DNA of 64,000 bases from Torreya grandis (GCA_037957365.1 JARHVA010000667.1:2124001-2188000), one strand, 5' to 3'; shown: positions 21,257-32,565, counted from the first letter of the stretch. The notes: a model not told the origin generated them from the letters alone. Program-made: numbers and translations.

Positions 21257-21685
21257 CCCACTCTATTCATGGACACCCATACCTGGGTACGAAAGTGCCA
21301 GAAGTGTGCGCTCTTTGATGGGAAGCAACGGCTGGCTGCCATGCCTTTACAGCCTATTCAGGTGGAGCAGCCATTCATGCAATGGGGCCTTGACTTTATA
21401 GGGATGATTAACCCTCCCTCTAGTGCTGGACACAAGTGGTTCCTGACCGCCACAGATTACTTCACAAGATGGGTGGAGGCTATCGCTTTGAAGGAAGCCA
21501 ACGAAAGTGCAGTCTTGGATTTTTATAAAGCCCTGGTGGCAAGGTTTGGGGTTCCAGCGACCATCATCTCAGATAATGCTTTAGCTTTTCTGGGAACTAA
21601 AACAAATGAATGGGCATTAAGATATGGTATCTATCGTAGCACTTCATCCAATTACTACCCACAGGGGAATGGGCTCGCTGAATCT
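21257..21685 (+). pseudogene. L1 integrase, N-terminal and catalytic part
   Basis: Zinc-finger cysteines (VRKCQKCALF) are followed by the DDE core: Asp in GLDFIG, Asp in IISDNALAF and Glu in NGLAES, with 35 residues between the last two. It would insert the cDNA into the genome. It is cut immediately after NGLAES by element L2 (21686-37683). The rest of the gene resumes at 37689 in the same codon register once one copy of the AATCT/AATCC duplication is ignored. Confidence 0.88.
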
Positions 21686-23158
21686 TGTACAATCCCCAAC
21701 CAATAGCGACTGAAATTTGTCAAATTTTTCTGAGTTTGATGCTTGGGAATTTTGTCAAACACTTGCTGGTCTATATTTTCAGTTTCCTGGTCTAATTGAT
21801 TTTCAATGTGTTTTGCAGAGATTTTTACTAGTCTTGAACAATAGATTGATAAACAAACAAAGTAGATAATATAGCAATAATAAACAATGCAAATTGTAGC
21901 CAACTCAATGCCTTTTAATTCAATTTTATGAGTACAAATCAGTCTGATATAAATGTACTTCAGACTTACAATAAAGGGCAAAATGATCACATACAACCAA
22001 TAAGATAAGAGGAACCTGATTACAAATGGTGTAGATGAGTCCCCTTCAACACGGAATGATGAATGCCTCCAAATGATGTAAATTTCTGAGTTGTCTTCAG
22101 ACTTGCAGAGATCAGATCAGACCCTAATATTGTCACAAATCATGCACCAAATGCCACCAAACTGAATGGGAAGGTTCCTTGAGGCTGGCCGCTCCTTTTG
22201 GGGTGTGTGATATTTTTTGGAAGCCTCTAAGACCAAAATCGACCCCTCACTAAGTTGCAGACCTGAACTTTGTTGGAGGATGAAATATAAATAAATTGCA
22301 ATGATATAGACCCCCAAACTGCCCTTAATATCTTCCTCTATCCCAGCCGCTCCTCCTCAAATGGTTGGATGTTGGAAATATGGCTTCATCAAAGCAAATC
22401 GAACCAATATGTGAAGTCTGAAGTAAATTTGCAGACCTGCAATTCTTCAACAATGGCCTTCCAAACTCCCACGAATTGCTCCACAAGTGCCACCAATGCT
22501 TTCTATAGACAAGGCCAATCCCAAAGAAGGCTCTAACAAGTCCAAACTCCCTCATACATGATCAAATCGAATTCTTTCATGGCTGCCATGTAACTTGCAA
22601 TATTATTTCTTCAAAAACCAATTCTCCAAACCCTAGCAATGAAGTCCAAATGAAGAAGCTGAGTACTCCTTCCTCTATTGCAACCCTTAAGGTGATATTT
22701 CACACCCTCAGTTATGCCTTCAATGGAGTTGTTCGTCTTCAATGAAATTCTGCAGAAACCCTAGGCTCCACAATCACACAATGATGAAATACTCAACATA
22801 AGATGATTAAAAGCTTGCCCAAGGGTCTTATTTGTACTTTTTCTTTAACCTCTCCAAGAAGCTTCTAGAATTATATTTTAATTTATTTTATATTCCCTTT
22901 TTATAAAATTACTTTATTTTAAAAATAAAGTTATAACTTCATAAAGTAACTTTATAACACTAAATTATAAAGTTACACCCTTTAGGTGTCGAAGCTTCCA
23001 TAAACCCAAGGGGAACACTTCAAAACGATCATGTAGAGCCCACCAAAAAATGGATAACTGCCGACTGGACCCTCTATCCATCTCGTCTTAGCCTACGAGG
23101 GTCGATAATAGGCTAAACTCGTCCAAGAAGTAATGTCTATAGAGAAGGGGACATTACA
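21686..23158 (-). repeat. 3' LTR of L2
   Basis: 1473 bp, colinear with 36192-37683. The last codons and stop of the L2 polyprotein lie in its first 22 bases (minus-strand sense). Nothing else coding is seen. Confidence 0.93.
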
Positions 23159-25272
23159 GTCCGCCCCTCTTGAAATTGCTTGCCCTCAAGCAATATCAAC
23201 TCTGGATGCTGTAAAATCTCCTCACTTTTCCACGTAGCATCCTCTACCGACAAATCCTTCCACTTGACCAAATACTCTCTGATAGTACGGCTACGCAAGC
23301 TCCTCTCTCTCATATCCAAAATAGACTCAGGAACCAAAATCAGCTTACCCTCATCATCCAAGGGTGGTAAGGTCAATGAAGGAACAACATGCTGTCCTAA
23401 CCCCTTCTTGAGGCGTGACACATGGAAAGCATTATGCACACGACTATCTGCCGGTAACTCCAACTCATAAGCCACCTCACCAATCCTCCTGATAACTCTG
23501 AATGGTCCATAATAACGCGGCTTGAGTTTCTCTGCACCACTCTTCTTGAGAGTGGATTGTCTATACGGCTGCAGCATCATGTAAACCATATCACCAACAT
23601 CAAAAGACCGCTCAACTCTTTTCTGGTCTGCATATTGTTTCTGCTGGTTTTGTGCTCTCTGAATATTATCACGAAGTGATCTCATGATATCCTGACTATC
23701 CTGCAACATATCCCCAACACTTGGTACTCTACTGTCACTGAAGACCAAATCAATAAAACTAGGAGCATCATATCCATATAGTGCCATGAATGGTGACGTA
23801 CGAATGGAAAGATGGTAAGTGGTATTATAGCAATACTCACACAAGTGTATCCACTTAACCCATCCCTTTTGCTGCCCTGCAATGTAGTTCCGAAGATATC
23901 CCTCCACCCACTTGTTCACAATTTCGGTCTGCCCATCTGTCTGCGGGTGATAACTAGTGCTCGAAGTGAGCTCGGTCCCACAAAGTCTAAATAACTCCTG
24001 CCAAAAGTGACTCATGAACCTGCTATCTCTGTCACTCACAATACTCCAAGGTAACCCATGCAATCGGAATATCTCACGGAAGAAGAGCTCAACCCCCTTT
24101 GTCGCTGTGAATGTAGTTGTGATCGGAAAAATGTGTGCATATTTGGTCAAACGATCAACAACCACAAAGATACAATCCCTGCCTTGGGCTTTCGGCAAGC
24201 CCGTAATGAAGTCCATAGATAAGCACTCCCACTTCCTATCAGGAATTGGAAGTCGCTGAAGTAATCCTGTAGAGTATGAGTGTTCCTGTTTATTCTGCTG
24301 ACACATTGAACACTCTCTCACATACTGAAGAACTTCGGTCTTGAGCCCTTTCCAGGTGAATCTCTCCCAAATCTGTCTATATGTCTTGAAGTACCCAGGA
24401 TGTCCTGCCATGGGTGTATCGTGAAAAGTCCTCAAAACCAATTTCTTCACTTGCAAACCTGGGGTCAAATAAATCCTGCTTTTGTAAATGATCAAATCAT
24501 TTACAACTGAATAACGCTCATTCTGGATTGACCCCTCAATGAAACCAGAAGCCCATGCATCCTTGGCATACTCTGCCAAAATCAGATGTCTCCAATCATC
24601 TCTCAACTCTGCCATGGAGCACAAATGTGGTCTACGGGATAAGGCATCAGCAACAACATTCTGTGTCCCCTTAACATATGAAATATCAAAATCATAAGAT
24701 TGCAGTTTGCTGACCCACTTCTGTTGGCGATCATTAAGGTCCCGTTGACCTAGGAACTGTCTCAAACTATTGTGATCAGTCCTCACAACAAACTTGCTGC
24801 CCACAAGATGCTGACGAAATTTGGCTAAAGCATGCATAATAGCCAACATCTCCTTATCATAAATACTATAGCTCCACTCTGGGCCTCTCAACTTTCGACT
24901 CTCAAAAGCAATCAGATGTTTGTCCTGCATAAGGACTGCACCAATACCCTCACCTGATGCATCACACTGAAGCTCAAAGGGTCTAGTGAAATCTGGCAAT
25001 GCAAGAACTGGGCATGCAGTCATAATCTGTTTGAACTTCTCAAAACAATCCTGTGCTTCCTGAGTCCAAACAAATGCCCCCTTCTTCAAGTCTGTAAGAG
25101 GTGCTGCATGGCGTGAATATCCGCTTACAAACCGACGATAGAAACCACAAAGTCCCAAGAACCCTCGCAGCTGAGTAAGGTTCATCGGGACAGGCCACTC
25201 AATGATTGCCCTGATCTTATCAGGGTCCATATGCACTCCATCTGCACTAATGATGTGACCCAAGTACAACAA
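23137..25272 (-). CDS. L2 pol: RT end, RNase H, integrase, chromodomain (711 aa open frame)
   Basis: The open frame begins inside RT (YLGHIISADGV) and is not a true start. RNase H residues visible are Asp104 (QCDASGEGIG), Glu141 (YDKEML) and Asp166 (RTDHNSL). The integrase zinc site is His284, His291, Cys321, Cys324; the catalytic triad is Asp354 (SMDFITGLP), Asp414 (SDRDSRF) and Glu450 (DGQTEIVN), 35 residues between the last two. A GPY/F motif (YYGPF) follows. A C-terminal chromodomain covers about residues 655-705 (EYLVKWKDLSVEDATWKSEE); such domains direct insertion to marked chromatin. The frame is intact for 2.1 kb and ends 22 bases inside the 3' LTR, overlapping the purine tract. Confidence 0.93.
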   Translation of the reverse strand: MLYLGHIISADGVHMDPDKIRAIIEWPVPMNLTQLRGFLGLCGFYRRFVSGYSRHAAPLTDLKKGAFVWTQEAQDCFEKFKQIMTACPVLALPDFTRPFELQCDASGEGIGAVLMQDKHLIAFESRKLRGPEWSYSIYDKEMLAIMHALAKFRQHLVGSKFVVRTDHNSLRQFLGQRDLNDRQQKWVSKLQSYDFDISYVKGTQNVVADALSRRPHLCSMAELRDDWRHLILAEYAKDAWASGFIEGSIQNERYSVVNDLIIYKSRIYLTPGLQVKKLVLRTFHDTPMAGHPGYFKTYRQIWERFTWKGLKTEVLQYVRECSMCQQNKQEHSYSTGLLQRLPIPDRKWECLSMDFITGLPKAQGRDCIFVVVDRLTKYAHIFPITTTFTATKGVELFFREIFRLHGLPWSIVSDRDSRFMSHFWQELFRLCGTELTSSTSYHPQTDGQTEIVNKWVEGYLRNYIAGQQKGWVKWIHLCEYCYNTTYHLSIRTSPFMALYGYDAPSFIDLVFSDSRVPSVGDMLQDSQDIMRSLRDNIQRAQNQQKQYADQKRVERSFDVGDMVYMMLQPYRQSTLKKSGAEKLKPRYYGPFRVIRRIGEVAYELELPADSRVHNAFHVSRLKKGLGQHVVPSLTLPPLDDEGKLILVPESILDMRERSLRSRTIREYLVKWKDLSVEDATWKSEEILQHPELILLEGKQFQEGRTVMSPSL
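23159..23170 (-). other. Polypurine tract of L2
   Basis: AGAGGGGCGGAC on the minus strand lies directly before the 3' LTR. It primes plus-strand DNA synthesis. It is also coding, within the last residues of pol. Confidence 0.75.
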
Positions 25273-25996
25273 CTAAGTCATACCTAGATCACACTTGGAT
25301 TCCTTGGCGTACGACTCCTTGCCAAGAATACCCAATACTGTATCCAAATGTGCTATATGCTCCTCCCAAGTCTTGCTGTAAACCAATATGTCATCAAAGA
25401 AGACAAGCATGAATCGTCTAGCTGCAAATGAAACACTCTGTTCATCGTGGACTGAAATGTAGCAGGTGCATTGGTTAGCCCAAATGGCATAACCACAAAC
25501 TCAAAGTGCCCACAATGACATCTGAAGGCTGTCTTCTCTATGTCTTGCTCCCTAACCCGTATCTGATGGTAACCCGATCTCAAATCAATCTTGGTGAAGT
25601 ACTTGGCACCATGCTACTCATCTATCAGCTCATCAATCCTGGGAATAGGGTATCTGTTCTTGATGGTCTTCTTGTTCAGAACTCTGTAATCAATGCACAT
25701 GCGAAGAGTACCATCCTTTTTCTTGACCAAGACAATAGCTGAAGCAAATGGAGATTTGCTTGGTCTAATGTGTCCCATCTCTAGCAACCCTTAATAGTTT
25801 TCTCTATCTCATCTTTGAGCCGCTTAGGATGATGGTATGGAATAATCATGACGGGCTTGGAGCCCTCCTCCAACTCAATGATATGCTCAATACCCCTATC
25901 AGGTGGACGTCCTGGTGGAATCTCACTAAAAACCTTGGAGTGTTTGATCCTCAACTCCTGAATGTCTGGATGATAAACCGGTTTTTCCTCTTCTCC
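25273..25996 (-). pseudogene. L2 reverse transcriptase, main part, frame-broken
   Basis: RT motifs are spread over several frames: ELEEGSKPVMIIPYHHP-like linker near 25850, [19 protein letters not shown] and [16 protein letters not shown] (25440-25583), and [17 protein letters not shown] near 25355-25405. The FFDD catalytic pair is still readable. Several stops and at least two frame changes between 25272 and 25800 mean RT is not functional although the pol frame downstream is intact. Confidence 0.85.
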
Positions 25997-26671
25997 CTAT
26001 GTAGGTCTCAACACACATCCTGCTGCCCACTCCACTATGTCATGACGAATAAGTCTCTCCATCCTCCTATACAAAATCACCCTGCAACTACTATCTCGGA
26101 TGGCCTTGAGCACATGAGTCTTTCCATCAATCTGAAACTTCATCTCCATTTCTTTTAGGTTTAGGGTGAACTCACCAATGTCATGTAACCATTTCATCCC
26201 TAGAACCATATCTGTATCTCCCATAGTGACAACATAAAAATCTGCCTTGAACTCAAAGTTGTTCAACTTAACTGGAAGATCTGAAATCATTCGGTCACAC
26301 TTAAGAGTGTAACCATCTGCCACCTTGACTCTAATGCCCTCAAACTCCTCGGTCTTAATTCCTCTACGCTCAACCAAACGGGCATCAATGAAGTTATGGG
26401 TAGCATCTGTATCGAGTAGAGTGATGATCCTCTGTCCTGCTAGAACACCACGCATCTGGAATGAACCCTCCTGGTGAATGCTAGTGATAAGTGCTCTAGG
26501 CTGCTCCTCATCCGCATCACTATTTGATTTTACCTCATGTTCCGAAGCCTCATCATCTGTATGCTGCTCTGACTCGGAATCCTCTACCCACATAGCTTTG
26601 TTAGCTTTGCCCTTAGGTCTCATGGGGCAATCGTGATCTCTAGAATAGGGACCTCTACAATAAAAGCACAA
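25997..26671 (-). pseudogene. L2 zinc knuckle and protease
   Basis: The frame opens with CFYCRGPYSRDHDC (Cys2, Cys5, His13, Cys15), a knuckle with longer Cys-His spacing than the classic CCHC. The protease follows with LLDTDATHNFID at residues 85-96: the family DTG is DTD, a Gly to Asp change that should abolish activity. VKVADGYTLKC and MVLGMKWLHDIGE complete the domain. The gag part just upstream is in another frame. The frame ends at a TAG before the RT linker. Confidence 0.85.
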
Positions 26672-27250
26672 TTTCTTCTCACGAAGATTATTGTGTACCT
26701 GTCAAATGGTTTTGTAGCCTTTCCTCTAAAATCTGGTTTGCTCTTGTCCTTGTCGAAAGGCTTGTTGTTTCGTGAAGATGAGGAAGATGAATTACCCTTA
26801 GATGAATACCTGCTATAAGGGGCTGCAAACTCCATGTTCCTAGCCTTCCTCATAGCCTCTTGTAGAGATGGTGGATCAAATGCCTTCAACCACCCCTTCA
26901 AAGGCTCCATAAGTCCCTCCATGAATAGGACGACTATCCTCCTCTCACTGATATTAGGTACCATCACTGAAATACGCTGGAACTCATCAATGTAAGACTC
27001 CAATGAACCCTGTTGCCTCAGCTGTGCCAACTCTCTGAACCTAATCTCAGCATCTCTCACATCAAATCTCTCTATCAATCGATCTGTAAACTCTGCATAG
27101 GAATGAATGTGATGATGACCAAGTGTCACAAGTCCATGATACCACCACTCGTGAGCTAACCCCTCTAAATGCAATGTGGCAAACTTAATTGCCTCCTCTG
27201 GCATCGGTCTCAATGACAAATAGTTGTCCAACTTTTGGACCCATGAACGT
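26672..27250 (-). pseudogene. L2 gag, C-terminal part
   Basis: The plant Ty3/gypsy Gag core includes SWVQKLDNYLSLRPMPEE, HLEGLAHEWWYHG, DRLIERFDVRD, LAQLRQQGSLESYIDEFQ and ARNMEFAAPYSRYSS, then a Ser/Lys-rich tail. It starts abruptly at the L3 LTR (27251) and its frame breaks before the zinc knuckle. The first 202 bp (27049-27250 on the plus strand) are also present on the other side of L3. Confidence 0.85.
27049..27250 (-). repeat. Left copy of duplicated L2 gag segment flanking L3
   Basis: The 202-bp segment abuts L3 on the left. It matches 35344-35548, which abuts L3 on the right, with three substitutions noticed and a 3-bp length difference (CCTCCT against CCTCCTCCT). The expected 5-bp duplication is missing (AACGT left, AGCAT right). 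Confidence 0.9.
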
Positions 27251-29977
27251 TGTTGGGTGAATATTTTGTTGTCAACTAACTGATGACAAAATGGGTATAT
27301 CAACCACAGCACAAGGAGATTTACGCCGTAAAAAAGTGTGGGTTTACCACATTTGGACAAGGTAAATCTCTCTTCTCATCAAGGGGAGGTCCCCTATGAA
27401 TATTTATACGCTAATGGTATATATATAAATAAGCAAAAAATAACACTCGGGGTAGTATAACAGCATCCACCTCTTTTTTTTCAGAGATGATGTCCAAGAA
27501 ACAAGAGAGAAATCCTGGTCGTTGGCTAAGAACATTCCTCTTCTTTCAGGAATGGTATCCAACGTAGAGTAGAAAATCCCCTGAAGTAGGTAACAAAGTC
27601 TACAAGAAAACCTACATAAGCACAAAGTCTTCCGTTGTCTCCTTCGTTGATCCGGAATACGCGTAACCGTAGAGTGAAACAAAGCACAATGTCATCGCCT
27701 AAGACTACAAAAGATAAAAGGATCACCAAGATAAAAGTAGCTCAAAGTCTTTCTTCTATCTTTTAGAAAAGTTTTCAGAGAATATCAACACACACACTTT
27801 GCTTATTAAATCAAACAGATAAGAGATTATCCGGAAAAAGGGCATAAAAACCATTTCCTAAATAACACAAATTAATTCAACGCAAAGTCTGAAATAAACC
27901 TGTTTCTCATTCATTCGATAAAATATGATTTACAAGTTGAGCACAAAGTCTCAAGAAGTGTCTCAATTTCAGCAGAGTTTTTGCTCTCAATTATCAGAGA
28001 TCCATTTACAAAAGAGGTCCCCTCTATATATAGAGAGAAACCTTCAAAATTAAAAAGATTAAAATATGGAAAACCTAGTCAAAGATGAGTCAGCGTTGAC
28101 TTTGAGATATTTTTCGGATTTTTCACATGTAATTACATATTACAAAAGTACACGTGAAAATGTCCCAAGTCAATTACAAAGTGCATTTTGAATAAAGCAT
28201 GGAAGAACAGCTTCAATCTTTATTTTCAGTCTTCTTCATTGTCTTCGACTTCTTCAGAGAAACTTCAGTGATCTGGAAGAACTTTTGTTGAAAAGACGTC
28301 GATGAAGAGGGATCCTTTAGAGAAACTGCAGTAAGAATCATGATTGTGCAATTAGGGAAAAAATTAGAAATCTGAAAAAACTGCACATTTGATGATCACG
28401 ATTAGGGAAATGCGCTTGAAAGGGATGAGGCGAGAGTAGGTTGGAAAGCGGAAGAAAAGGGGAGCAGGCCCAGAGTTAGGAAAAACGGGGAGAAGGTATG
28501 TAGGGGCAGCAAAAATTGCCGCCCTTGCATATTGGATAAGTTCTTGTGCATAGGTGGCAAAAATTGCCCCCTGTGCACGTCAGGGAGAAAGTATGTCGGT
28601 GGCAATTTTTGCCACTGACGCATGTTGAAGAAGAAGAATGTGTAAGGGCGGCAAAAATCGCCGCCCTCGCAGTTGGAGGAGAGGAGGAAACGGGGATGCA
28701 TGGGCGGCAAAATTTGCCGCTCGTGTGTGGAAGAGACCAAAAGATGCAAGGGCGGCAAAAATTGCCGTTCTTGCATGACGGATGCAAACACTTGTCACGT
28801 TCCGCTGAGTCATAGCAGGACACGTGAAGTTAAAAACCTTTGGGGGTTCTGCAGAAGATGACACGTGGCGGCTTCCGATCTACTTTGTCTTTTTCTATTG
28901 GGCACTTTTCCGCGGGCTTTTCTCTTCAGTTGGGCTTTTCTTTTGACTGAGGCCGCCTTTGAGCTTTTGAACCATGTTGAACCATTGAACTTTGAACTCT
29001 TTCGGTTCAAAGTTCAATTGGTTCATTGGCTTATTCTGTGTCTCGCTCGAACACTACTTCCTTTATCTTTCTCAGCTTTGGTTGAACCTTTGAACCTTGA
29101 ACCCGTTGAACCTTTTGGTTCAACGGTTCAATGGTTCATCCGTTGAAGCCCCTTTTTGTCCAAGTCCGTGGAAGTTCCTTTCTGTGTCTTTGTTCGGGCT
29201 TTTTCCGTCGGGCAAAATGCCCGAAAGAATTCCTCCGGACAAAAAGTCCGAAGGAAAGCTTCTGTGACTTAGCCATTTGTTCTTTGTTTCATCGGACTTT
29301 TCTCTGGGTGAATTCGTTTGGACAAAAAGTCCGAAAGAACTTTGCCTCAACATTTTTCCAAGAAAATCTTCTCGAGAGAATTCTTTCGGCCCCTTGGACT
29401 TAGCCATTTCCATCGGACAAAATGTCCGAAAGAATTGTTCCTTTTGGGCCTTTGAACAAATCCAAAGGAATTCTGTCTTTTCTTTGACCTTCGAACCAAT
29501 GTTGAGTGCCCTCCGCAAGGGCACTTGCCTTTTTCGCTTTGGGGCAGCTCTTTGAACCTTTCGATTGAACCAACTTTGGTTCAACGGTCCATTCTTCGTT
29601 ATTTGGCAAAGTCTTTTGTTCTTTTGTATCAAGCGCGTTGAACCAACTTGGGCATTGAACCCATTGAACCTTTGAACCAAGGTGGTTCAAAGTTCAATGG
29701 TTCAAGCCTAAGTCCTTTATCATTTGCTGATTGAAATCCTTTGATTGAACTGAGGCGCTGAACCAATTCTGGAAATGACTAAGTGCTGGAAACTTGTTCT
29801 TTGACTGAACTTGTCTGCAGAAGCTTTTTTTTTTACCTGTTGAACCTGTGAATCCCCTTTACGGAAAAAGCTTAAAAATGAGGAATTTGAAAGCTCAGAA
29901 CAAATATTGAGAAGGGAAGAGAAAAATTTTGGTCTGTAGGTTGTCCCAAAAATGAGTGGCATTTTTCGAGGACAACA
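27251..29977 (-). repeat. 3' LTR of L3
   Basis: 2727 bp. It carries repeated AAAGTCT words (27590-27950), a TATA tract (about 28023-28033, minus strand), the GGCGGCAAAAATTGCCGCC array (28503-28770), a GACACGTGGCGG motif (28858), GGTTCAA-type words (28965-29135 and 29560-29705) and palindromic CCTTCGGAC-type modules (29215-29430). The last three classes are shared with family A LTRs although the ends differ. Confidence 0.88.
28503..28770. repeat. GGCGGCAA-AAA-TTGCCGCC palindrome array
   Basis: Six copies or decayed copies near 28504, 28554, 28605, 28645, 28705 and 28750, each with 6-8 bp arms around an A-rich centre. The array recurs at 33844-34112 in the other LTR. The motif can form a short hairpin or act as a dyad protein site. 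Confidence 0.8.
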
Positions 29978-30189
29978 GCTTGCTCCAGTTGGAGAACTTC
30001 ATTCTATTGCAAAAATCGATTGAAGGGAGTAAAATCCAGAATCTCTAGTGCCTTAGAAGCGTGCCATTGGGCTATGGAGTCGCGCTACCCAAGAAGAAAG
30101 GTTCAAAAACGAAAACGAAATGAACAAAACAAAAGACTATACAAATATACATATGTACAGATGATCTTATCTAATGCCTCAAGATTTGA

Positions 30190-30300
30190 AGTGCTTCAGA
30201 TGCCGCCCACTGTGAGACAGTGAAAATGGTGTGCCATCCTGATAAACCAACAGGAAACCATTTTGTCTCCAGAATCGATGACGGGCGAATGGAACTCTCC
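30190..30300 (-). pseudogene. L3 integrase C-terminal remnant
   Basis: The minus strand reads VYQDGTPFSLSHSGRHLKHFKS then stop, in two short pieces. This resembles the end of L1 integrase (VNGIHLKHFH, before 38235). Nothing of the catalytic core remains upstream. Confidence 0.5.
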
Positions 30301-30559
30301 ATCAAGAATTCAATCCCCCGTGTCTTCCTCTTGGTTCTCTTCTCTTGCTGCCCCTTGGCAAGACTTGCTTTCTAGTCCGAGAACCATTACTACGGAGTCC
30401 CTTCTTCTGATTCTGATGGGCAGCAGCCTGGTCTATTACCATAATTTGCTGTTTTGATAGTTCAGTCCAGCACATGTCTTGATTGTCCCCTTCAGACCCC
30501 TGGCAGACTACCGGCTCAACATCTCCTTTGTCTCGAGTAGCTCCCCATTCGAGTAACAG

Positions 30560-30785
30560 AGATTCATACTCGACAGTGTTGTTGGTGTTGCTGAACTACA
30601 ACTCGTGTAAAGAAGGAAGAATATCCCCCTTAGAAGATATCAACACCAACTTGGCCCCAGCACCTATAGAGGAATTGCTGCCATCTATTTTTCGGATCCA
30701 AACATCACCAGAAATGGATCTTCTGTCAGATTTCTCTTCTACCGGACTTTCGTCTCTAAGAACATGGACGTCTTTCGTGGTCAAG
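30560..30785 (-). pseudogene. L3 archaeal-type RNase H, first half
   Basis: The minus strand reads KIDGSNSSIGAGAKLVLI (Asp 1) and, after a TAG, NTNNTVEYESLLL (Glu). The two later acidic motifs are not found. It lies directly downstream of gag and its tail without an RT in between. This shows that L3 descends from a Tat-type element that carried aRNH. Confidence 0.65.
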
Positions 30786-31183
30786 AAGTAATCACTCCTA
30801 ACTGAAAACTAAAACAAAATTTGAGCTTCAGGGGCCGACGTTTGGGTCTTGACATCTTGTACCAACTTGTCCAATTGATCGGGGTTGGACTGCAGGACTT
30901 CAAATTCAGTCACTTGACTTTTGGTCTTTTTGACATGATCAGTTATGTCAAATGACTAAATTGGACTAGGCACAGAGGATGGGAGTTCATCATTTTGGTT
31001 TTTGGGAGGGGCGAGAGGACTGGACTGCGAAATTGAAGTAAAAGTTGCAAAACTGTTTGGGATACTTACTTTCTCAGCAATCACTGGGTCCTTCCGCTGG
31101 ATAGACAAATTGGTCCCGCTCTTAGCAATCGAAATTGTAGGCTGAGGTTGCTCTGTTTCTCCTTTATCAGCTTGTTGAGCTGA

Positions 31184-32224
31184 CTAATTCTGGAATTGGG
31201 TGATCACAACATATGATCCCTCGGATGCTCCACCTTTACTTCTGGGTTCATCCTGGTAATCCAGAAAACCGATGTGGGAGTCGCCAGCTGACTCTTCTCG
31301 ATCCTCCGTGAAGAGACCAGCATCATTTTCTTGATTAAACTCAGATTGGAAAGAGAAATCATGCTCTGTTTCCAAATACCCAACTGCTGAGTTGGCTGGA
31401 GGTGCTTCAAGGGCAAGGTTCCTCTGTGGGGGAGGAAGACGATTGGGTTGCCTTTGATGTGCTTGATTAGGGAATGTCCTCCTTGGTACATCTCTGTATG
31501 AAAGAGCAGATGACATCCCTTGTGCCATTTGCTTTTTGAGAGCTAGCATCTCATTTGCTAGCTTTTGTACCATTGGGTCAGTGGTGACTGCAGACGAATA
31601 CTCAGAAGATGAAGAGGATTTACCTTTATTAGGGTCTCTCCTTATCTTTTCTGCCAAGATAAGGTCATCTTCTACTTCAGTAGCCAAGTCCTGAGCATCC
31701 TCAAGGTGTATATGTTTGGCCTGTCTCAGCAGAAAACTCACTTCAGGGAGCTGTGAGTTGATAAAGAAACACATCAGATTCTGAGGTGTCGGCTGGGCGA
31801 TCATGAGAATCCTATACCTCAGCTTGTTGAACTTAGCAATGAAGTCCCTCATAGGCTCATGGGGCTCCTTCATTTGTGTGAACCTGGCTAGCAAGGCATG
31901 TGCATCCTCTGCTGGCCTGAACCTGGCTTCAAATTTAGCTTTGATAGTGTCCCAGCCAGTCACTGATCCAGTCTGCAGATGGTAAAACCAGTTTGCAGCA
32001 GCACCTTGTAGTGTCTCCACGAAAAACCTGACTGCCACATCTTCAAATTTCACCCCTATCACACCACAAGCTATGCTGAAAGCTGCAATGTGTTCATCAG
32101 GGTGAACTCTCCCATCACCAAAGAATTTGGAGAAATTTTTTCTTGAACTGAGTGGTAGCTCATGTAGAGGTGAAGTTAGATTAAGTGGGCCAAAAGAGTT
32201 ACCCCAGGGGCCTCAAACTGCCAT
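31184..32224 (-). pseudogene. L3 gag
   Basis: The 292-residue open frame (31184-32062) extends upstream in the same frame to an ATG at 32224, interrupted only by TGA at codon 4. The core is Tat-type Gag: GDGRVHPDEHIAAFSIACGV, ETLQGAAANWFYHLQ, AKFEARFRP and EPMRDFIAKFNKLRYRI, then a Ser/Gln/Pro-rich tail. I see no zinc knuckle. It would form the particle shell. Apart from the early TGA it is intact, so it may be the most recently functional gag in the window. Confidence 0.8.
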
Positions 32225-32542
32225 GATTTAATTATGAAAAACAGAGATAACAAATCTGGGTGGAGTGGCCAGATTGCAGAACAAAAAATGGAAAAGAACT
32301 GGCATTGCTTCAGCTTGAGGCTTGAGGCTTCAAACTGCGCACTCTTTTTCAGCAGCGCTGGTTTTGCAGACTAGATAAAATAACGGAGATGGAGGAAGAT
32401 GGTAAGGCTATAATGATAATGGGTAAGACATGGAACGGAGTCGCTAGACTCTATAATGGATAAGGGTTATAATGATTATGGGTAAGACACAGATGATGTT
32501 TCAATCTGAAACTTGAGGTTTCAAATTGCACAAAATTACTGT

Positions 32543-32559
32543 CCCCAGCGGAGTCGCCA
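32543..32559 (-). other. Primer binding site of L3 (tRNA-Arg)
   Basis: Minus strand TGGCGACTCCGCTGGGG, six bases from the 5' LTR. It appears perfectly complementary to the 3' end of plant tRNA-Arg(ACG) as I know that sequence. Confidence 0.8.
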
Positions 32560-32565
32560 AAACGC

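Noticed and set aside
23180..24259. Plus-strand ORFs antisense to L2 pol
   Set aside because: Shadows of the intact minus-strand pol frame.
30020..30791. Plus-strand ORFs inside L3 (67, 64 and 102 aa)
   Set aside because: They are antisense shadows of the aRNH and integrase remnants on the minus strand.
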